Shown: positions 17,261 to 26,215 of the stretch, piece after piece
Numbering within the stretch: position 1 is the stretch's first letter
How the letters are laid out: the number at the start of each line of letters is the position of its first letter
Assembly: GCA_003859965.1 (NCBI GenBank)
Contig: RQYR01000017.1
Location: 1-64,000, forward strand
Source: Comamonadaceae bacterium OH2545_COT-014
GTDB taxonomy: Bacteria > Pseudomonadota > Gammaproteobacteria > Burkholderiales > Burkholderiaceae_C
Direction: 5' to 3'
Length of the DNA stretch: 64,000 bases
Program-made: the position numbers and the translations under genes
Notes under the pieces: generated by a model
What the model was told of the DNA's origin: nothing
Seen by the model: the letters and a program-made list of their open reading frames with translations, nothing else
Databases searched by the model: none

Positions 17261-18673
17261 TCAGGCCAGCACGCGCCCGGGGTTCATGAGGTTGTGGGGG
17301 TCGAGCGCGGTCTTGACGGCGCGCATCAACTCCAGCGCCACGGCCGGTTTGTAGTGCGGCAAGGTGGCGGCCTTGAGGCTGCCCACGCCGTGTTCGGCGC
17401 TGATGGAGCCGCCATGGCGCGCCACGCTGTCATACACCAGCGTGTTGATGCGCTCTTCCTGCGTGCGCAGGAAGGCGGCCGGGTCCACGCCCTCGGGCGC
17501 TTGCACGTTGTAGTGCAGGTTGCCGTCGCCCAGGTGGCCAAAGTCCACCAGGCGCACGCCGGGGATTTCGCGGGCCATGAGGGCATCGGTTTCCTGCACG
17601 AAGGCGGGGATGCGCGAGACCGGCACGCTGATGTCGTGCTTGATGTTCAGCCCCTCGTCGGCCTGCGCCAGCGGAATGCTTTCGCGGATGTGCCACAGGT
17701 TCTTGGCCTGCGTGAGGTTCTCTGCCACCACGGCGTCGCTCACGCAGCCTTGCGCCAGCGCCGCTTCCAGCAGCGTCTCGAAGCGGGCGCGGGCGTGCTC
17801 TTCGCTCTCGTCGTCGGAGTTTTCCAGCAGCACGCACCAGGGCGATTCGCGCCACAGGGGCACGCGCAGGTGGGCGTGGTGCTTGTCCACCAGGCTCAGG
17901 GCGAACTGGTTCATGACCTCAAAGCCCGTCAGCCCCGCGCTCAGGTGCTGGTGCGCCAGCCCCAGCAGGTCCACGGCGGCCTGCATGGACGGCACGGCGG
18001 CCCAGGCCGTCAGGCGCGCGGCCGGCTGCGGGTAGAGCTTGAGCGTGGCGGCGGTGATGATGCCCAGCGTGCCTTCGCTGCCGATGTAGAGGTTGCGCAG
18101 GTCGTAGCCGGTGTTGTCCTTGCGCAGGCCGGTCAGGCCGTCCCACACCTCGCCCTGCGGCGTTACCACTTCCAGGCCCAGGCACAGCTCGCGCGCGTTG
18201 CCGTAGCGCAGCACTTGCGTGCCGCCCGCGTTGGTGGCCAGGTTGCCGCCAATGGTGCAGCTGCCTTCGGCGGCCAGGCTCAGGGGAAATAGCAGCCCCG
18301 CGTCGCGCGCGGCCTGCTGCACGTTTTGCAGCACGCAACCGGCCTCGGCCGTGAGGGTGAGGTTGGCGCGGTCCAGGCCGCGCACGGCAGTCAGGCGCGT
18401 GGTGGAGAGCACCACTTGCGTGCCCGATTCGTCCGGCACCGAGCCCACCACCAGCCCGGTGTTGCCGCCTTGCGGCACCACGGCCACGCCGTGCGCGGCG
18501 CAGGCGCGCACGCAGGCGGCCACCTCGGCGGTGCTGCCGGGGCGCAGCACGGCCAGGGCGCGGCCGCGCTGGCGCTGGCGCCAGTCCTGCTCCCAGGCGC
18601 TCAGGTCGCCTTCGGTCAGCACATGGGCGGCGCCAATGGCGGCGCGCAGGGTGTCAAGCAAGGGGTGGCTCAT
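17261..18673 (-). CDS. FAD-binding oxidase, probable D-2-hydroxyglutarate dehydrogenase
   Basis: A 470-residue flavoprotein of the GlcD/D2HGDH family. The FAD-binding PCMH domain has VVPQGGNTGLVVGSVPD and the metal/FAD segment IGGNLATNAGGTQVLRYGN; the C-terminal FAD-oxidase domain ends with GDGNLHYNVQ and SAEHGVGSLK, whose His residues bind substrate metal. It would oxidise a D-2-hydroxy acid and pass electrons to ETF or another acceptor. Lying 80 bp upstream of serA on the same strand, it fits removal of the D-2-hydroxyglutarate made by SerA. D-lactate or glycolate dehydrogenase is the alternative. ETF-QO occurs at 55200-56900. Confidence 0.85.
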   Translation of the reverse strand: MSHPLLDTLRAAIGAAHVLTEGDLSAWEQDWRQRQRGRALAVLRPGSTAEVAACVRACAAHGVAVVPQGGNTGLVVGSVPDESGTQVVLSTTRLTAVRGLDRANLTLTAEAGCVLQNVQQAARDAGLLFPLSLAAEGSCTIGGNLATNAGGTQVLRYGNARELCLGLEVVTPQGEVWDGLTGLRKDNTGYDLRNLYIGSEGTLGIITAATLKLYPQPAARLTAWAAVPSMQAAVDLLGLAHQHLSAGLTGFEVMNQFALSLVDKHHAHLRVPLWRESPWCVLLENSDDESEEHARARFETLLEAALAQGCVSDAVVAENLTQAKNLWHIRESIPLAQADEGLNIKHDISVPVSRIPAFVQETDALMAREIPGVRLVDFGHLGDGNLHYNVQAPEGVDPAAFLRTQEERINTLVYDSVARHGGSISAEHGVGSLKAATLPHYKPAVALELMRAVKTALDPHNLMNPGRVLA

Positions 18674-18675
18674 GG

Positions 18676-18733
18676 TTTGCTCTTGAATGTATAGCGTTAA
18701 AGCAAGTGCGGTTCTGCCCTAAAGGGTTTTTTG
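18676..18733 (+). repeat. Possible degenerate palindromic element
   Basis: GCTCTTGAATGTATAGC, followed by AAAGCAAGTGC and CCCTAAAGGGTTTTTT. The order box, AAGC segment, small hairpin, T-run resembles the dispersed element, but conservation is weak. CCCT-AAAGGG-T6 may terminate plus-strand transcription. Confidence 0.35.
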
Positions 18734-18744
18734 ATGGGGCATGG

Positions 18745-19188
18745 TCAATTCTGGGCGCCGTGTCCGTGTCCAGGCGGGGGTTGGCGCAAGCGCAGCCGCA
18801 CATGCAGCGCGCAGGCCATGAACAGCGCCACGCACAGCAGCGTTTGCACCAGCGCCAGCACGTTGCCTGGCGGGCGGTCGCCGCTGGCGCGCACCACCCC
18901 TTCGGCGAAGTACAGCCACACGAACAGGCTGACCCAGCGGTAGGTGTACATGCGGTGCCTCAGCAGGCCCGGCAGCGGCAGCAGCAGCGGCAGGCTTTTG
19001 AGCGCCAGCCAGGAGCCGCCGGGGCGCAGCGGGGCCAGCCAAAGCTCCCAGGCCAGCGCCAGCCCGGCCAGCGCGAGCAGGCAGGCCACGGCCGCCGCGC
19101 GCGTGGCGCGCACGGCGGCGGAAGGGGGCAGGGGGCGTGGGGTTATGGAAGCAGCAGGCGCGGTCATGGCGGAGGCGGGTGGCATCAT
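18745..19188 (-). CDS. DUF2069 small membrane protein
   Basis: A 147-residue inner-membrane protein of the DUF2069 family; function unknown. Hydrophobic helices are visible at AAVACLLALAGLALAW, LPLLLPLPGLL and VLALVQTLLCVALFMACAL, with the family pattern LKSLPLLLPLPGLLRHRMYTYRWVSLF (core KSLPLLLPLPGLL) and YFAEGVVRA. Start is uncertain: ATG 19188, 19185 or 19167; none has a clear ribosome site. It is divergent from the yihY-like gene, a common pairing in betaproteobacteria. Confidence 0.82.
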   Translation of the reverse strand: MMPPASAMTAPAASITPRPLPPSAAVRATRAAAVACLLALAGLALAWELWLAPLRPGGSWLALKSLPLLLPLPGLLRHRMYTYRWVSLFVWLYFAEGVVRASGDRPPGNVLALVQTLLCVALFMACALHVRLRLRQPPPGHGHGAQN

Positions 19189-19303
19189 AGCGGCCCTGTT
19201 TCAAACACAAACAAAGGCGCGCCATCGCCCGTGGCTGGCGTCGGGTATGTCCCGGCCCCGCACGCCGGGGGCGCGCCACGCCATTTTTCATCCCTGACGT
19301 TCA

Positions 19304-20608
19304 ATGACTTCTCCTGCTTCCGGGCTGCTTCAGCGCGTGCGGCGTTTCGGCCAGCGCCTTGACGACGCCACCGACTTTCCCCTTCTGTCCACCGCCGCCA
19401 CGCTGTGGCAGCGTTTCCAGCAAGACCGCCTGGGTGTGACGGCCAGCTCGCTCACCTTCACCACGGTGCTGGCGCTGGTGCCGTTTTTCGCGGTGGTGCT
19501 GTCCATCTTCACGGCCTTTCCCATGTTTGGCCGCATGCAAGAGGCGCTGCAGCAGTGGCTGACCGACAGCCTCATCCCCGCCAGCATCGCGGGCAACGTG
19601 CTCGATTACCTGACGCAGTTCGCCAACAAGGCCAGCCAGCTTGGCACGGTGAGCTTTGCCATGCTGTTTTTCACCACGCTCTCGCTGCTGCTGACGATTG
19701 ACCAGACCCTCAACGGCATCTGGCGCGTGCGCCGCCCGCGCCCGCTGGGCCAGCGCCTTCTGGTGTACTGGGCCGCGCTCACGCTGGGGCCGCTGGTGCT
19801 GGGCGGCAGCCTGCTCATCACCAGCTACCTGGTCAGCCATTCGGGCGTGCTGCTGCCGCGCCTGCCCGGCGGCGTGGGCTTTTTGCTGCACGCGCTGCAG
19901 TTCCTGCTGCTGGCTGGCGGCATGACGCTGCTGTACCGCTTTGTGCCCAACACGCCCGTGCGCTGGGCGCATGCCCTGGCTGGCGGCAGCGTGGCCGCCA
20001 TCGGCATGGTGCTGACGCGGTTGGCGCTGGGCTGGTATCTGGCGCGCATTCCCACCTATTCGCTCATCTACGGCACTTTCGCCACCGTGCCGCTGCTGCT
20101 GCTGTGGCTGTACATCTCCTGGATGATCGTTCTGGTGGGCGCCATCGTTGCGGCCTACCTGCCGGTGGTCATGCAAGGCGTGGCCCGCCGCGGCGACGGC
20201 CCCGGCTGGGACTTCACGCTCGCCGTCGAAGTGCTGCAAGCCATGGCCCCCACGCGCGGCGACCCGGCCCACGGCCTTACGCAGCCGCAGCTGGCCGACC
20301 GGCTGCGGGTGGACACCCTGCAAATCAGCCCCGTGATGGACACGCTGGAAGAACTGGGCTGGGTGGCCCGCCTGGCCACCCAGAGCGACAACGAAGCGCC
20401 ACGCTACGTGCTGTTGGCCGACCCCGCCCGCACGCCGCTCGCCCCCTTGCTGGAGCGCCTGCTGCTGGCCCCCGCCGACGCGCTGGCGCCGCTTTGGGAG
20501 CGCGAAGGCGGCTGGGCTGCCGCCCGCATCGAAGACCTGTGGGCCACGCCCGCAGGCGCAGCCGCCAGCCAGGGCACTGACGCAAGCGCCAGCCGCGCCA
20601 GCGCCTAG
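19304..20608 (+). CDS. YihY/UPF0761 family inner-membrane protein
   Basis: A 434-residue membrane protein of the YihY (formerly ribonuclease BN) family. Six hydrophobic segments can be seen, with conserved stretches DRLGVTASSLTFTTVLALVPFFAVVLS, cut to SSLTFTTVLALVPFFA, LTIDQTLNGIWRV, and IPTYSLIYGTFATVPLLLLWLYISW (core YGTFATVPLLLLWLY). After about residue 290 comes a soluble C-terminal winged-helix-like part (LADRLRVDTLQISPVMDTLEELGWV) common in betaproteobacterial members. The RNase BN name is historical and is not supported as a function. Role unknown. Confidence 0.9.
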   Translation: MTSPASGLLQRVRRFGQRLDDATDFPLLSTAATLWQRFQQDRLGVTASSLTFTTVLALVPFFAVVLSIFTAFPMFGRMQEALQQWLTDSLIPASIAGNVLDYLTQFANKASQLGTVSFAMLFFTTLSLLLTIDQTLNGIWRVRRPRPLGQRLLVYWAALTLGPLVLGGSLLITSYLVSHSGVLLPRLPGGVGFLLHALQFLLLAGGMTLLYRFVPNTPVRWAHALAGGSVAAIGMVLTRLALGWYLARIPTYSLIYGTFATVPLLLLWLYISWMIVLVGAIVAAYLPVVMQGVARRGDGPGWDFTLAVEVLQAMAPTRGDPAHGLTQPQLADRLRVDTLQISPVMDTLEELGWVARLATQSDNEAPRYVLLADPARTPLAPLLERLLLAPADALAPLWEREGGWAAARIEDLWATPAGAAASQGTDASASRASA

Positions 20609-20748
20609 GGCGCGGCCCCGGCGCATTCATACAATGCGCCCGGCAGGCGGCAGGGCATACCCTCGCCGCCCGCCAGCCAAAACAAAAAGCGGCGCCGCCT
20701 GACCTGCCTGACCCGCCTGACGGACGCGCTACCCACCCACGAAGCGAC

Positions 20749-21408
20749 ATGCGCCTGGCCCCGCGCCAGGCGCTGTGGTGCCTGCCAGCCGCCCCTGGTG
20801 GCTGGCGCCGGCCCTGTGAAAATCTGTTCAAAGTCCCCCAGCGCGACAGAAAGCCCCAACACGCCGTGGAAGCCGCCGCCCCGCAACACCTCGCCCGCCC
20901 GCAGGCGCCCCCGGAGCCGCCCGGGCAGGCCATCCAGCAGCTCTACACCCAGCACCACGGCTGGCTGCAAGCCTGGCTGCGCCGCCACCTGGGCGACGCC
21001 TTCGCCGCCGCCGATCTGGCGCAGGACACCTTCGTCAGCGTCCTCAGCGCGGGCATGGCGCCCGACATCCGCGCCCCGCGCCCCTTTCTGGCCACCATTG
21101 CCCGGCGGCTCATGGCTCACCGCCACCGGCGTCAGCTGCTTGAAGCCAGCTACCTGGAAATGCTGGCCGCGCTGCCCGCCGACGCCGCCCCGCCGCCCGA
21201 GGCGCGGCTGCAGGCCCTGCAAACCCTGCAACAGCTCGACCGCGCGCTTGACGGCCTGCCGCCCAAGGTGCGCGAGGCTTTCCTGCTCGCCCATCTGGAG
21301 GAGCTCAGCTACGCCCAGATCGCCCAGCGCCTGGGCGTGTCCGCCAGCTCCGTCAAGCAGTACCTCACGCGCGCCAACCGGCACTGCCTGTTCGCCATCG
21401 CGCCCTGA
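20749..21408 (+). CDS. ECF RNA polymerase sigma factor, FecI-like
   Basis: A sigma-70 family factor of up to 219 residues. Region 2: IQQLYTQHHGWLQAWLRRHLGD...AADLAQDTFVSVL (about 62-105). Region 4: LDRALDGLPPKVREAFLLAHLEELSYAQIAQRLGV (about 162-198, a helix-turn-helix) and SASSVKQYLTRA. The first 55 residues are low-complexity and unlike the family, so the true start may be GTG 20866 or later. It is followed 44 bp on by a FecR-like gene and then a TonB receptor with a signalling domain. This is the layout of iron-siderophore surface signalling, where FecI drives the receptor gene. Confidence 0.88.
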   Translation: MRLAPRQALWCLPAAPGGWRRPCENLFKVPQRDRKPQHAVEAAAPQHLARPQAPPEPPGQAIQQLYTQHHGWLQAWLRRHLGDAFAAADLAQDTFVSVLSAGMAPDIRAPRPFLATIARRLMAHRHRRQLLEASYLEMLAALPADAAPPPEARLQALQTLQQLDRALDGLPPKVREAFLLAHLEELSYAQIAQRLGVSASSVKQYLTRANRHCLFAIAP

Positions 21409-21452
21409 ACCCTGCCGCCGCCTGACAGCCGTCCGAAAGCCGCCCGCCCCGC

Positions 21453-22547
21453 ATGCCCGCCGCCCCCGTCCCCCCGCCTGTCCCTGCCGCCACGGCCCCG
21501 GCCCCGCTCATGGCCGGCGGCGAGCCGCTGCGCGCGGCCGTGGCCGACCAGGCCGCCGCGTGGCTGACCGTGCTCATGTCCGGCCAGGTCAGCGAGAGCC
21601 AGCGCCGCCAGTGGCAGCAGTGGCGCGCCGCCCACCCCGACCACGAACGCGCCTGGCGCCACATCGAGGCCGTCACCGCGCGCCTGCGCGGGCTGGACCC
21701 GCAGGCCGGCTACCACGCCCTCTCGCCCTTCGCACCGCCGCAGGCCGCCGCCCGCCAGCAGCGGCGCCAGGCCGTCCGGCGCCTGGCCGTGGGCGGCGCG
21801 GGCCTGGCCGCCAGCCTGCTGGCTGCCACCCGCACCCCTGTCTGGCAGCGCCAGATGGCCGACCACCACACCGCCACCGGCCAGCAGCTCGCCCTCACGC
21901 TGGACGACGGCACCCGCCTCACCCTCAACACCGCCAGCGCCGTCAACGTGCGCTTCACCCCCGGCCAGCGTCTGCTGCACCTGGTGGCGGGCGAAGTGCT
22001 GGTGGCCACGGTCCACGCCGCCGCTGCCTCCGCCACGGCTGCGTCCGCGCCAGGCAGGGCCGAACCCGATGCCCCACGCGCTGGCGACCCGCGCCCCCTC
22101 ATCGTCCAGACCGCCCAGGGCCGCATCCGCGCCCTGGGCACGCGCTTTGCCGTGCGCCAGCAAGGCGGCGCCACCCGCGTCGCCGTGCTGGAAAGCGCCG
22201 TGGAAATCACCCCCGCCGACGGTGGCGCGCCCCGCCGCCTGCTGGCCGGCCAGCGCACCGACTTCACCCGCGCCGCCGTCGCACCGCCCCAGCCGCTGGA
22301 CGCCAATGCCGACGGCTGGGCGCGCGGCCAGCTGGTGGCCGCCGACATGCTGCTGGGCGAATTTCTGGACGAACTGGCGCGCTACCGCCCCGGCGTGCTG
22401 CGCTGCGCGCCCGAGGTGGCCGGCCTGCGCCTGTCTGGCGTGTACCCCCTGCATGACACCGACCGCGTGCTGGCCGCCCTGCCCAGCGTGCTGCCCGTGC
22501 AGGTGCGCGTGCGGCCCTGGTGGGTCACGGTCGAAGCCGCGCGCTGA
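21453..22547 (+). CDS. FecR-like anti-sigma/sigma-regulator
   Basis: A 364-residue membrane-spanning regulator. Cytoplasmic N-terminal DUF4880-type segment: QAAAWLTVLMSGQVSESQRRQWQQW...HPDHERAWRHIE. One membrane helix is near 108-126 (LAVGGAGLAASLLAA). The periplasmic FecR domain has LTLDDGTRLTLNTASAVNVRF, LVAGEVLV, RIRALGTRFAVRQ and VLESAVEI. The C-terminal STN-like part (LRLSGVYPLHDTDRVLAALPSVLPVQV) contacts the receptor's signalling domain. An Ala/Pro-rich insert (about 190-212) enlarges the FecR domain. It would hold or activate the sigma factor according to receptor occupancy. Confidence 0.9.
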   Translation: MPAAPVPPPVPAATAPAPLMAGGEPLRAAVADQAAAWLTVLMSGQVSESQRRQWQQWRAAHPDHERAWRHIEAVTARLRGLDPQAGYHALSPFAPPQAAARQQRRQAVRRLAVGGAGLAASLLAATRTPVWQRQMADHHTATGQQLALTLDDGTRLTLNTASAVNVRFTPGQRLLHLVAGEVLVATVHAAAASATAASAPGRAEPDAPRAGDPRPLIVQTAQGRIRALGTRFAVRQQGGATRVAVLESAVEITPADGGAPRRLLAGQRTDFTRAAVAPPQPLDANADGWARGQLVAADMLLGEFLDELARYRPGVLRCAPEVAGLRLSGVYPLHDTDRVLAALPSVLPVQVRVRPWWVTVEAAR

Positions 22548-22904
22548 GATCCCTGCCCCCGCAGGTCACGGCGGCCCGCGCGCCACCATGCGGCCTGGCG
22601 TCAGCGATGGTGGCGCCCACGCCCAGGCCACGCCTTTACCGCCCGCTGCCATCACCTTTCAGCGGACTTGCCACGGTCGCCGCCGCCGTGGCGCGCCAGC
22701 CCCCCGCCGCGCACGGGCCGGGCCCGCCCGCATGGCAGCCGCTGCCCGGCGTAGCGCGTGGGTCTGCCTTGGGGCAGGCGTGGCGGCAGGGCAGGGCGGG
22801 GAAAAATTTTTTTGCGGCCAGAACTGCCCGATTGGCCCGCTCGCGGCACCTAGCTGGGTAAGGCATTTCATTTGTTCAACCCCAACCCAGGAGGACCACA
22901 CACC
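22548..22904. other. Leader/promoter region of the TonB receptor gene
   Basis: No credible gene. The region holds an AT-rich patch (GAAAAATTTTTTT near 22800-22812) in otherwise GC-rich sequence, and an AGGAGG ribosome site at 22889-22894. A FecI-type promoter is expected here, but I cannot identify its boxes with confidence. Confidence 0.5.
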
Positions 22905-25553
22905 ATGCCTGCCCCCGCCGCGTACCGCCCTCGCGCGCACACCAGCCATACCAGCCACAACGGCCACGCCACCGCGCCCGCGTGCCCGGGCGCCCGCCCG
23001 ACCCGGCGCCCGTACCCCAACAACCCGCCCGCGCGGCTGCGCCCCGCCGTGCAGGCCGCCCTGTCTGTGCTCTCCGTAGCCGCCTGCGGCCTGGCCGCCG
23101 TGTCGGCGGGCCTGCCCCTGCCCGCGCGGGCACAGGCGGCCAGCCCCGCCGCAAGCGAGGCCGCCACACCGCAAAGCTGGCAACTGCCTGCCGGCCCGCT
23201 GGCCCCGGCCCTGCGCGCGCTGGCCGCCCAGGCCAACCTGCTGCTCAGCTTTACCGAGGCGCAAACCGCCGGCAAAACCACCTCCGGCCTCCGCGGCCGC
23301 CACACCCCGCAGGCTGCGCTGCATGCGCTGCTGGCGGGCACCGGCCTGCAAGCCGCGCCCTTGCCCGGCGGCGGTTACACGCTGCGCGCCGCGCCCGCCA
23401 GCACGGCGGCCGTGCCTGCCCCGGCCCGGCCTTCCGCCCCCGCCGCCCCAGCAGCCATGCCGGGCGCGGCCCAAACCCTGCCCGCCGTCACCGTGACCGC
23501 CGCGCCCGATTTGAGCGGCACCACCGAGGGCACGCGCTCCTTCACCACCCGCGCCATGGCCAGCGCCACTGGCCTGGCCCTCTCGCCGCGCGAGACGCCG
23601 CAGTCGGTCAGCGTCATCACGCGCGAGCGGATCGAGGCGCAGGGCATGAGCAGCCTGAGCGATGCCGTGGCGGCCACGCCAGGCGTCTATACCGCGCCGT
23701 ATGACGGACGCGGCGAGGAGTTCAGCGCGCGCGGCTTTTTCATTCACAGCATCCAAGTGGACGGTGTATCCATGGAGTGGGAAAGTGGTTGGTCTGCGGG
23801 TGAAACCCGCAACAACCTGGCCATGTACGACCGGGTGGAAGTGGTGCGCGGCGCGGGTGGCCTGATGACCGGTACGGGTGAACCGTCCGCCTCCGTCAAC
23901 ATGATTCGCAAGCGTGCCGATTCGGACGTGTTCACTGGCCAAGTGCAAGGTGAGCTGGGCTCTTGGAAAAACCGCAGCGGCATGGTGGATCTGTCCGCCC
24001 CGCTCAACGCCAGCCGCAGCGTGCGCGCCCGCGTGGTGGCGCAGGCGGGCAGCCGCGACACCTTCCGGGACCGTGAGCATTTCAGCAACAGCCTGCTCTA
24101 TGGCACGGTGGAGGCCGATCTCTCCGACGCCACCCGCCTGACCGTTGGCGCCGACTGGAAACGCAACCGGCCGCGTGGCATTCCTTGGGGCGGGCTGATC
24201 CCGTGGTACAGCGATGGCAGTCGCATCGACTGGCAGCGCGGCTACAGTCTGGCACCCCACTGGTCGCAATGGCATTCCTCGCAAAACACGGTGTTTGCCA
24301 AGCTCAGCCACCAGCTCAATAGCCGCTGGAAGCTGGAGGTAGATGCTCAAAAAAGCCGCAGCACTGCCGACGTCAAAGTTTTATGGCCCGAGGGCTGGCC
24401 CGATCGCGCCACGGGCCTGGGCTTGGAAACCGAACGTGACCAGTACGATGCCACGAACACTTACAGCAACATCAACTTGCGCATCCAAGGCGGCTTCGAC
24501 GCCTGGGGGCGGCAGCACGAGCTCACGGCGGGCCTGTCCAGCGCGCGCCACAAGCTGGTGGGATTCCGTTTCAAGCCCGGTTACGGCGTTCTGGGCAGCA
24601 TTTGGGATTTCGATGGCCAATACCCCGAGCCTGACACCACCGTAGGCATTGAGCCGCTGCACCATACAACCACGCGCCAGCGGGCCATCCACGCCGCCAC
24701 GCGCCTGCACCTGACCGAGCCGCTCAAGCTCATCGCCGGCGCGCGCCTGACGAACTGGGAGCGCCAGGGCGAGGACACCACCTTCGAGCCCGCCTTCCGC
24801 CAGCGCCACAGCGCGGTGATGACGCCCTACATCGGCGCGGTGTACGACATCAATAACAACTACTCGGCCTACGCCAGCGCCACGCGCATCTTCAACCCGC
24901 AGAAAAAGCGCGACCGCCACGGCGGCTACCTCGACCCCCTCAAGGGCCAGAACCTGGAGGCGGGCCTGAAGGCCGAATGGCTGGACGGCCAGCTCAACGG
25001 CAGCCTGGCCGTGTTCCAGACCACGCAAGACAACTTCGGCGTGGAAGACGGCAACCTGCGCGTGCCCGGCAGCGCCGACGAGCAAGCCTGGCGCGCCGCC
25101 AAGGGCGTGAAAACGCGCGGCTACGAGCTGGAGCTGGCCGGCCGCCTGGCCCCCGGCTGGGACGTGGGCCTGGGCTGGACGCAGTTCAGCAGCAAGGACG
25201 CGAGCGGCGAGCGCGTAGGCACCACCCGCCCCGGCCGCATGCTCAAGCTGCACACGCAATACCGCCTGGGCGGCGCGTGGAGCAAGCTCACCCTCGGCGG
25301 CGGCCTGCACTGGCAGGGCCGCATCTACAAGGACGTGCAAAACCCCGCTACCGGCGCGCCCGAGCAACTGCGCCAGAACGCCTACGCACTGCTGAACCTG
25401 AGCGCGCGCTACCAGTTCACCCCGCAACTGGCCGCGCGCCTGGCCGTGAACAACGTGCTGGACAAGAAGTACTGGGCCAACGTGGGCTTTTTCGACCGCA
25501 TGACCTACGGCGCGCCGCGCAGCGTGATGCTGACGGTGGATTACCGCTGGTGA
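22905..25553 (+). CDS. TonB-dependent siderophore receptor with N-terminal signalling domain
   Basis: Outer-membrane receptor of the FpvA/FoxA/FecA type, 882 residues. ATG 22905 is set by AGGAGG 10 nt upstream. A long charged leader (about 45 residues, HTSHTSHNGH) precedes the hydrophobic signal segment LSVLSVAACGLAAVSAG and the ARAQA cleavage region. The STN signalling domain covers about 90-160 (LLLSFTEAQTAGKT...GLRGRHTPQAALHALL). The plug begins at RETPQSVSVITRERIEAQG and includes VEVVRGAGGLMTGTGEPSA. The 22-strand barrel ends in the outer-membrane signature MLTVDYRW. It should import a ferric siderophore and signal to the FecR/sigma pair just upstream. The middle of the gene (about 23700-24500) looks less GC-rich than its ends. 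Confidence 0.93.
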   Translation: MPAPAAYRPRAHTSHTSHNGHATAPACPGARPTRRPYPNNPPARLRPAVQAALSVLSVAACGLAAVSAGLPLPARAQAASPAASEAATPQSWQLPAGPLAPALRALAAQANLLLSFTEAQTAGKTTSGLRGRHTPQAALHALLAGTGLQAAPLPGGGYTLRAAPASTAAVPAPARPSAPAAPAAMPGAAQTLPAVTVTAAPDLSGTTEGTRSFTTRAMASATGLALSPRETPQSVSVITRERIEAQGMSSLSDAVAATPGVYTAPYDGRGEEFSARGFFIHSIQVDGVSMEWESGWSAGETRNNLAMYDRVEVVRGAGGLMTGTGEPSASVNMIRKRADSDVFTGQVQGELGSWKNRSGMVDLSAPLNASRSVRARVVAQAGSRDTFRDREHFSNSLLYGTVEADLSDATRLTVGADWKRNRPRGIPWGGLIPWYSDGSRIDWQRGYSLAPHWSQWHSSQNTVFAKLSHQLNSRWKLEVDAQKSRSTADVKVLWPEGWPDRATGLGLETERDQYDATNTYSNINLRIQGGFDAWGRQHELTAGLSSARHKLVGFRFKPGYGVLGSIWDFDGQYPEPDTTVGIEPLHHTTTRQRAIHAATRLHLTEPLKLIAGARLTNWERQGEDTTFEPAFRQRHSAVMTPYIGAVYDINNNYSAYASATRIFNPQKKRDRHGGYLDPLKGQNLEAGLKAEWLDGQLNGSLAVFQTTQDNFGVEDGNLRVPGSADEQAWRAAKGVKTRGYELELAGRLAPGWDVGLGWTQFSSKDASGERVGTTRPGRMLKLHTQYRLGGAWSKLTLGGGLHWQGRIYKDVQNPATGAPEQLRQNAYALLNLSARYQFTPQLAARLAVNNVLDKKYWANVGFFDRMTYGAPRSVMLTVDYRW

Positions 25554-25645
25554 AGCCCCCCGGGCCGTGCGCGCCACGGCCCATCCACGGGCGGGGCGCA
25601 GCGTCACACGCAAGCAAAAGCCCGATGCCGGGCCAACCCTTCTTG

Positions 25646-25680
25646 CCCTCACCCCAACCCTCTCCCAGAGGGAGAGGGAG
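25646..25680 (+). repeat. REP-like palindrome, copy 1
   Basis: CCCTCACCCCAACCCTCTCCC, shown as CCCTCACCCCAACCC then TCTCCC, pairs through its CCCTCTCCC end with GGGAGAGGG after a 2-3 nt loop. The core is the same as copy 2 at 26106-26143. This sequence type is widespread as an intergenic repeat in proteobacteria. Confidence 0.85.
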
Positions 25681-25923
25681 AAAGGCCAGCAGGGCCGAGC
25701 GCAGCGATGGCCCGAAGGACTGCCTCCGCTATCCCCTTGACGGCGTGCCGGGCGGGCAGGGGCAGCGCAGCATGCCCCTGCTTCGTGGTCTGACTCAGCT
25801 AGCGGCTGTCTGAACGGAGCGGCGCAGCCGCGCAGTGAGTTCCGCAGCGCCGCCCGGCGCGTCGTCGGCGCAGGTTGCCCCGCAGCGCAGCGAAGGGGTC
25901 GCAGACAGTGGGGGCGCTTTTGT

Positions 25924-25957
25924 GTTCGCATAACTTTGCTTCGCAAAGTGAGCGAAC
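25924..25957 (+). repeat. Nested hairpin
   Basis: Outer arms GTTCGC/GCGAAC enclose an inner stem ACTTTGC-TTC-GCAAAGT. Part of the intergenic repeat block; a role in transcript ends is possible. Confidence 0.6.
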
Positions 25958-25979
25958 CCCGCTTCGCGACCTTTGCCTT

Positions 25980-26005
25980 CTTTCTTTTGGCGGGACAAAA
26001 GAAAG
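25980..26005 (+). repeat. 10-bp-stem hairpin
   Basis: CTTTCTTTTG-GCGGGA-CAAAAGAAAG is a perfect 10-bp inverted repeat with a 6-nt loop. Similar CTTTCTTTTG...CAAAAGAAAG hairpins recur in related genomes as far as I recall; I cannot confirm that here. Confidence 0.7.
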
Positions 26006-26105
26006 AGGTGCGCCGCCGGGCGCACATCCCGGCCTCTGTCCTTCGGTCAAGCACGGCAGGCCGCTACCGGGCACAAGGTCAGCGTACATCGGTCAAAGCC
26101 CGCCA

Positions 26106-26143
26106 CCCTCACCCCAACCCTCTCCCGCCAGCGGGAGAGGGAG
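26106..26143 (+). repeat. REP-like palindrome, copy 2
   Basis: Same left arm as copy 1 (CCCTCACCCCAACCC then TCTCCC), loop GCCAGC, right arm GGGAGAGGGAG. The two copies are 460 bp apart in the same orientation. Confidence 0.85.
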
Positions 26144-26215
26144 AAAAGATGCGCGCGATGCCGCCCGGTATTGCCCGGCATCGCCGTGCCTTGCGCCTTG
26201 GCGTGATGTATGCCA

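Noticed and set aside
19304-20608. Ribonuclease BN
   Set aside because: The historical name for YihY is wrong; the sequence is a polytopic membrane protein without nuclease motifs.
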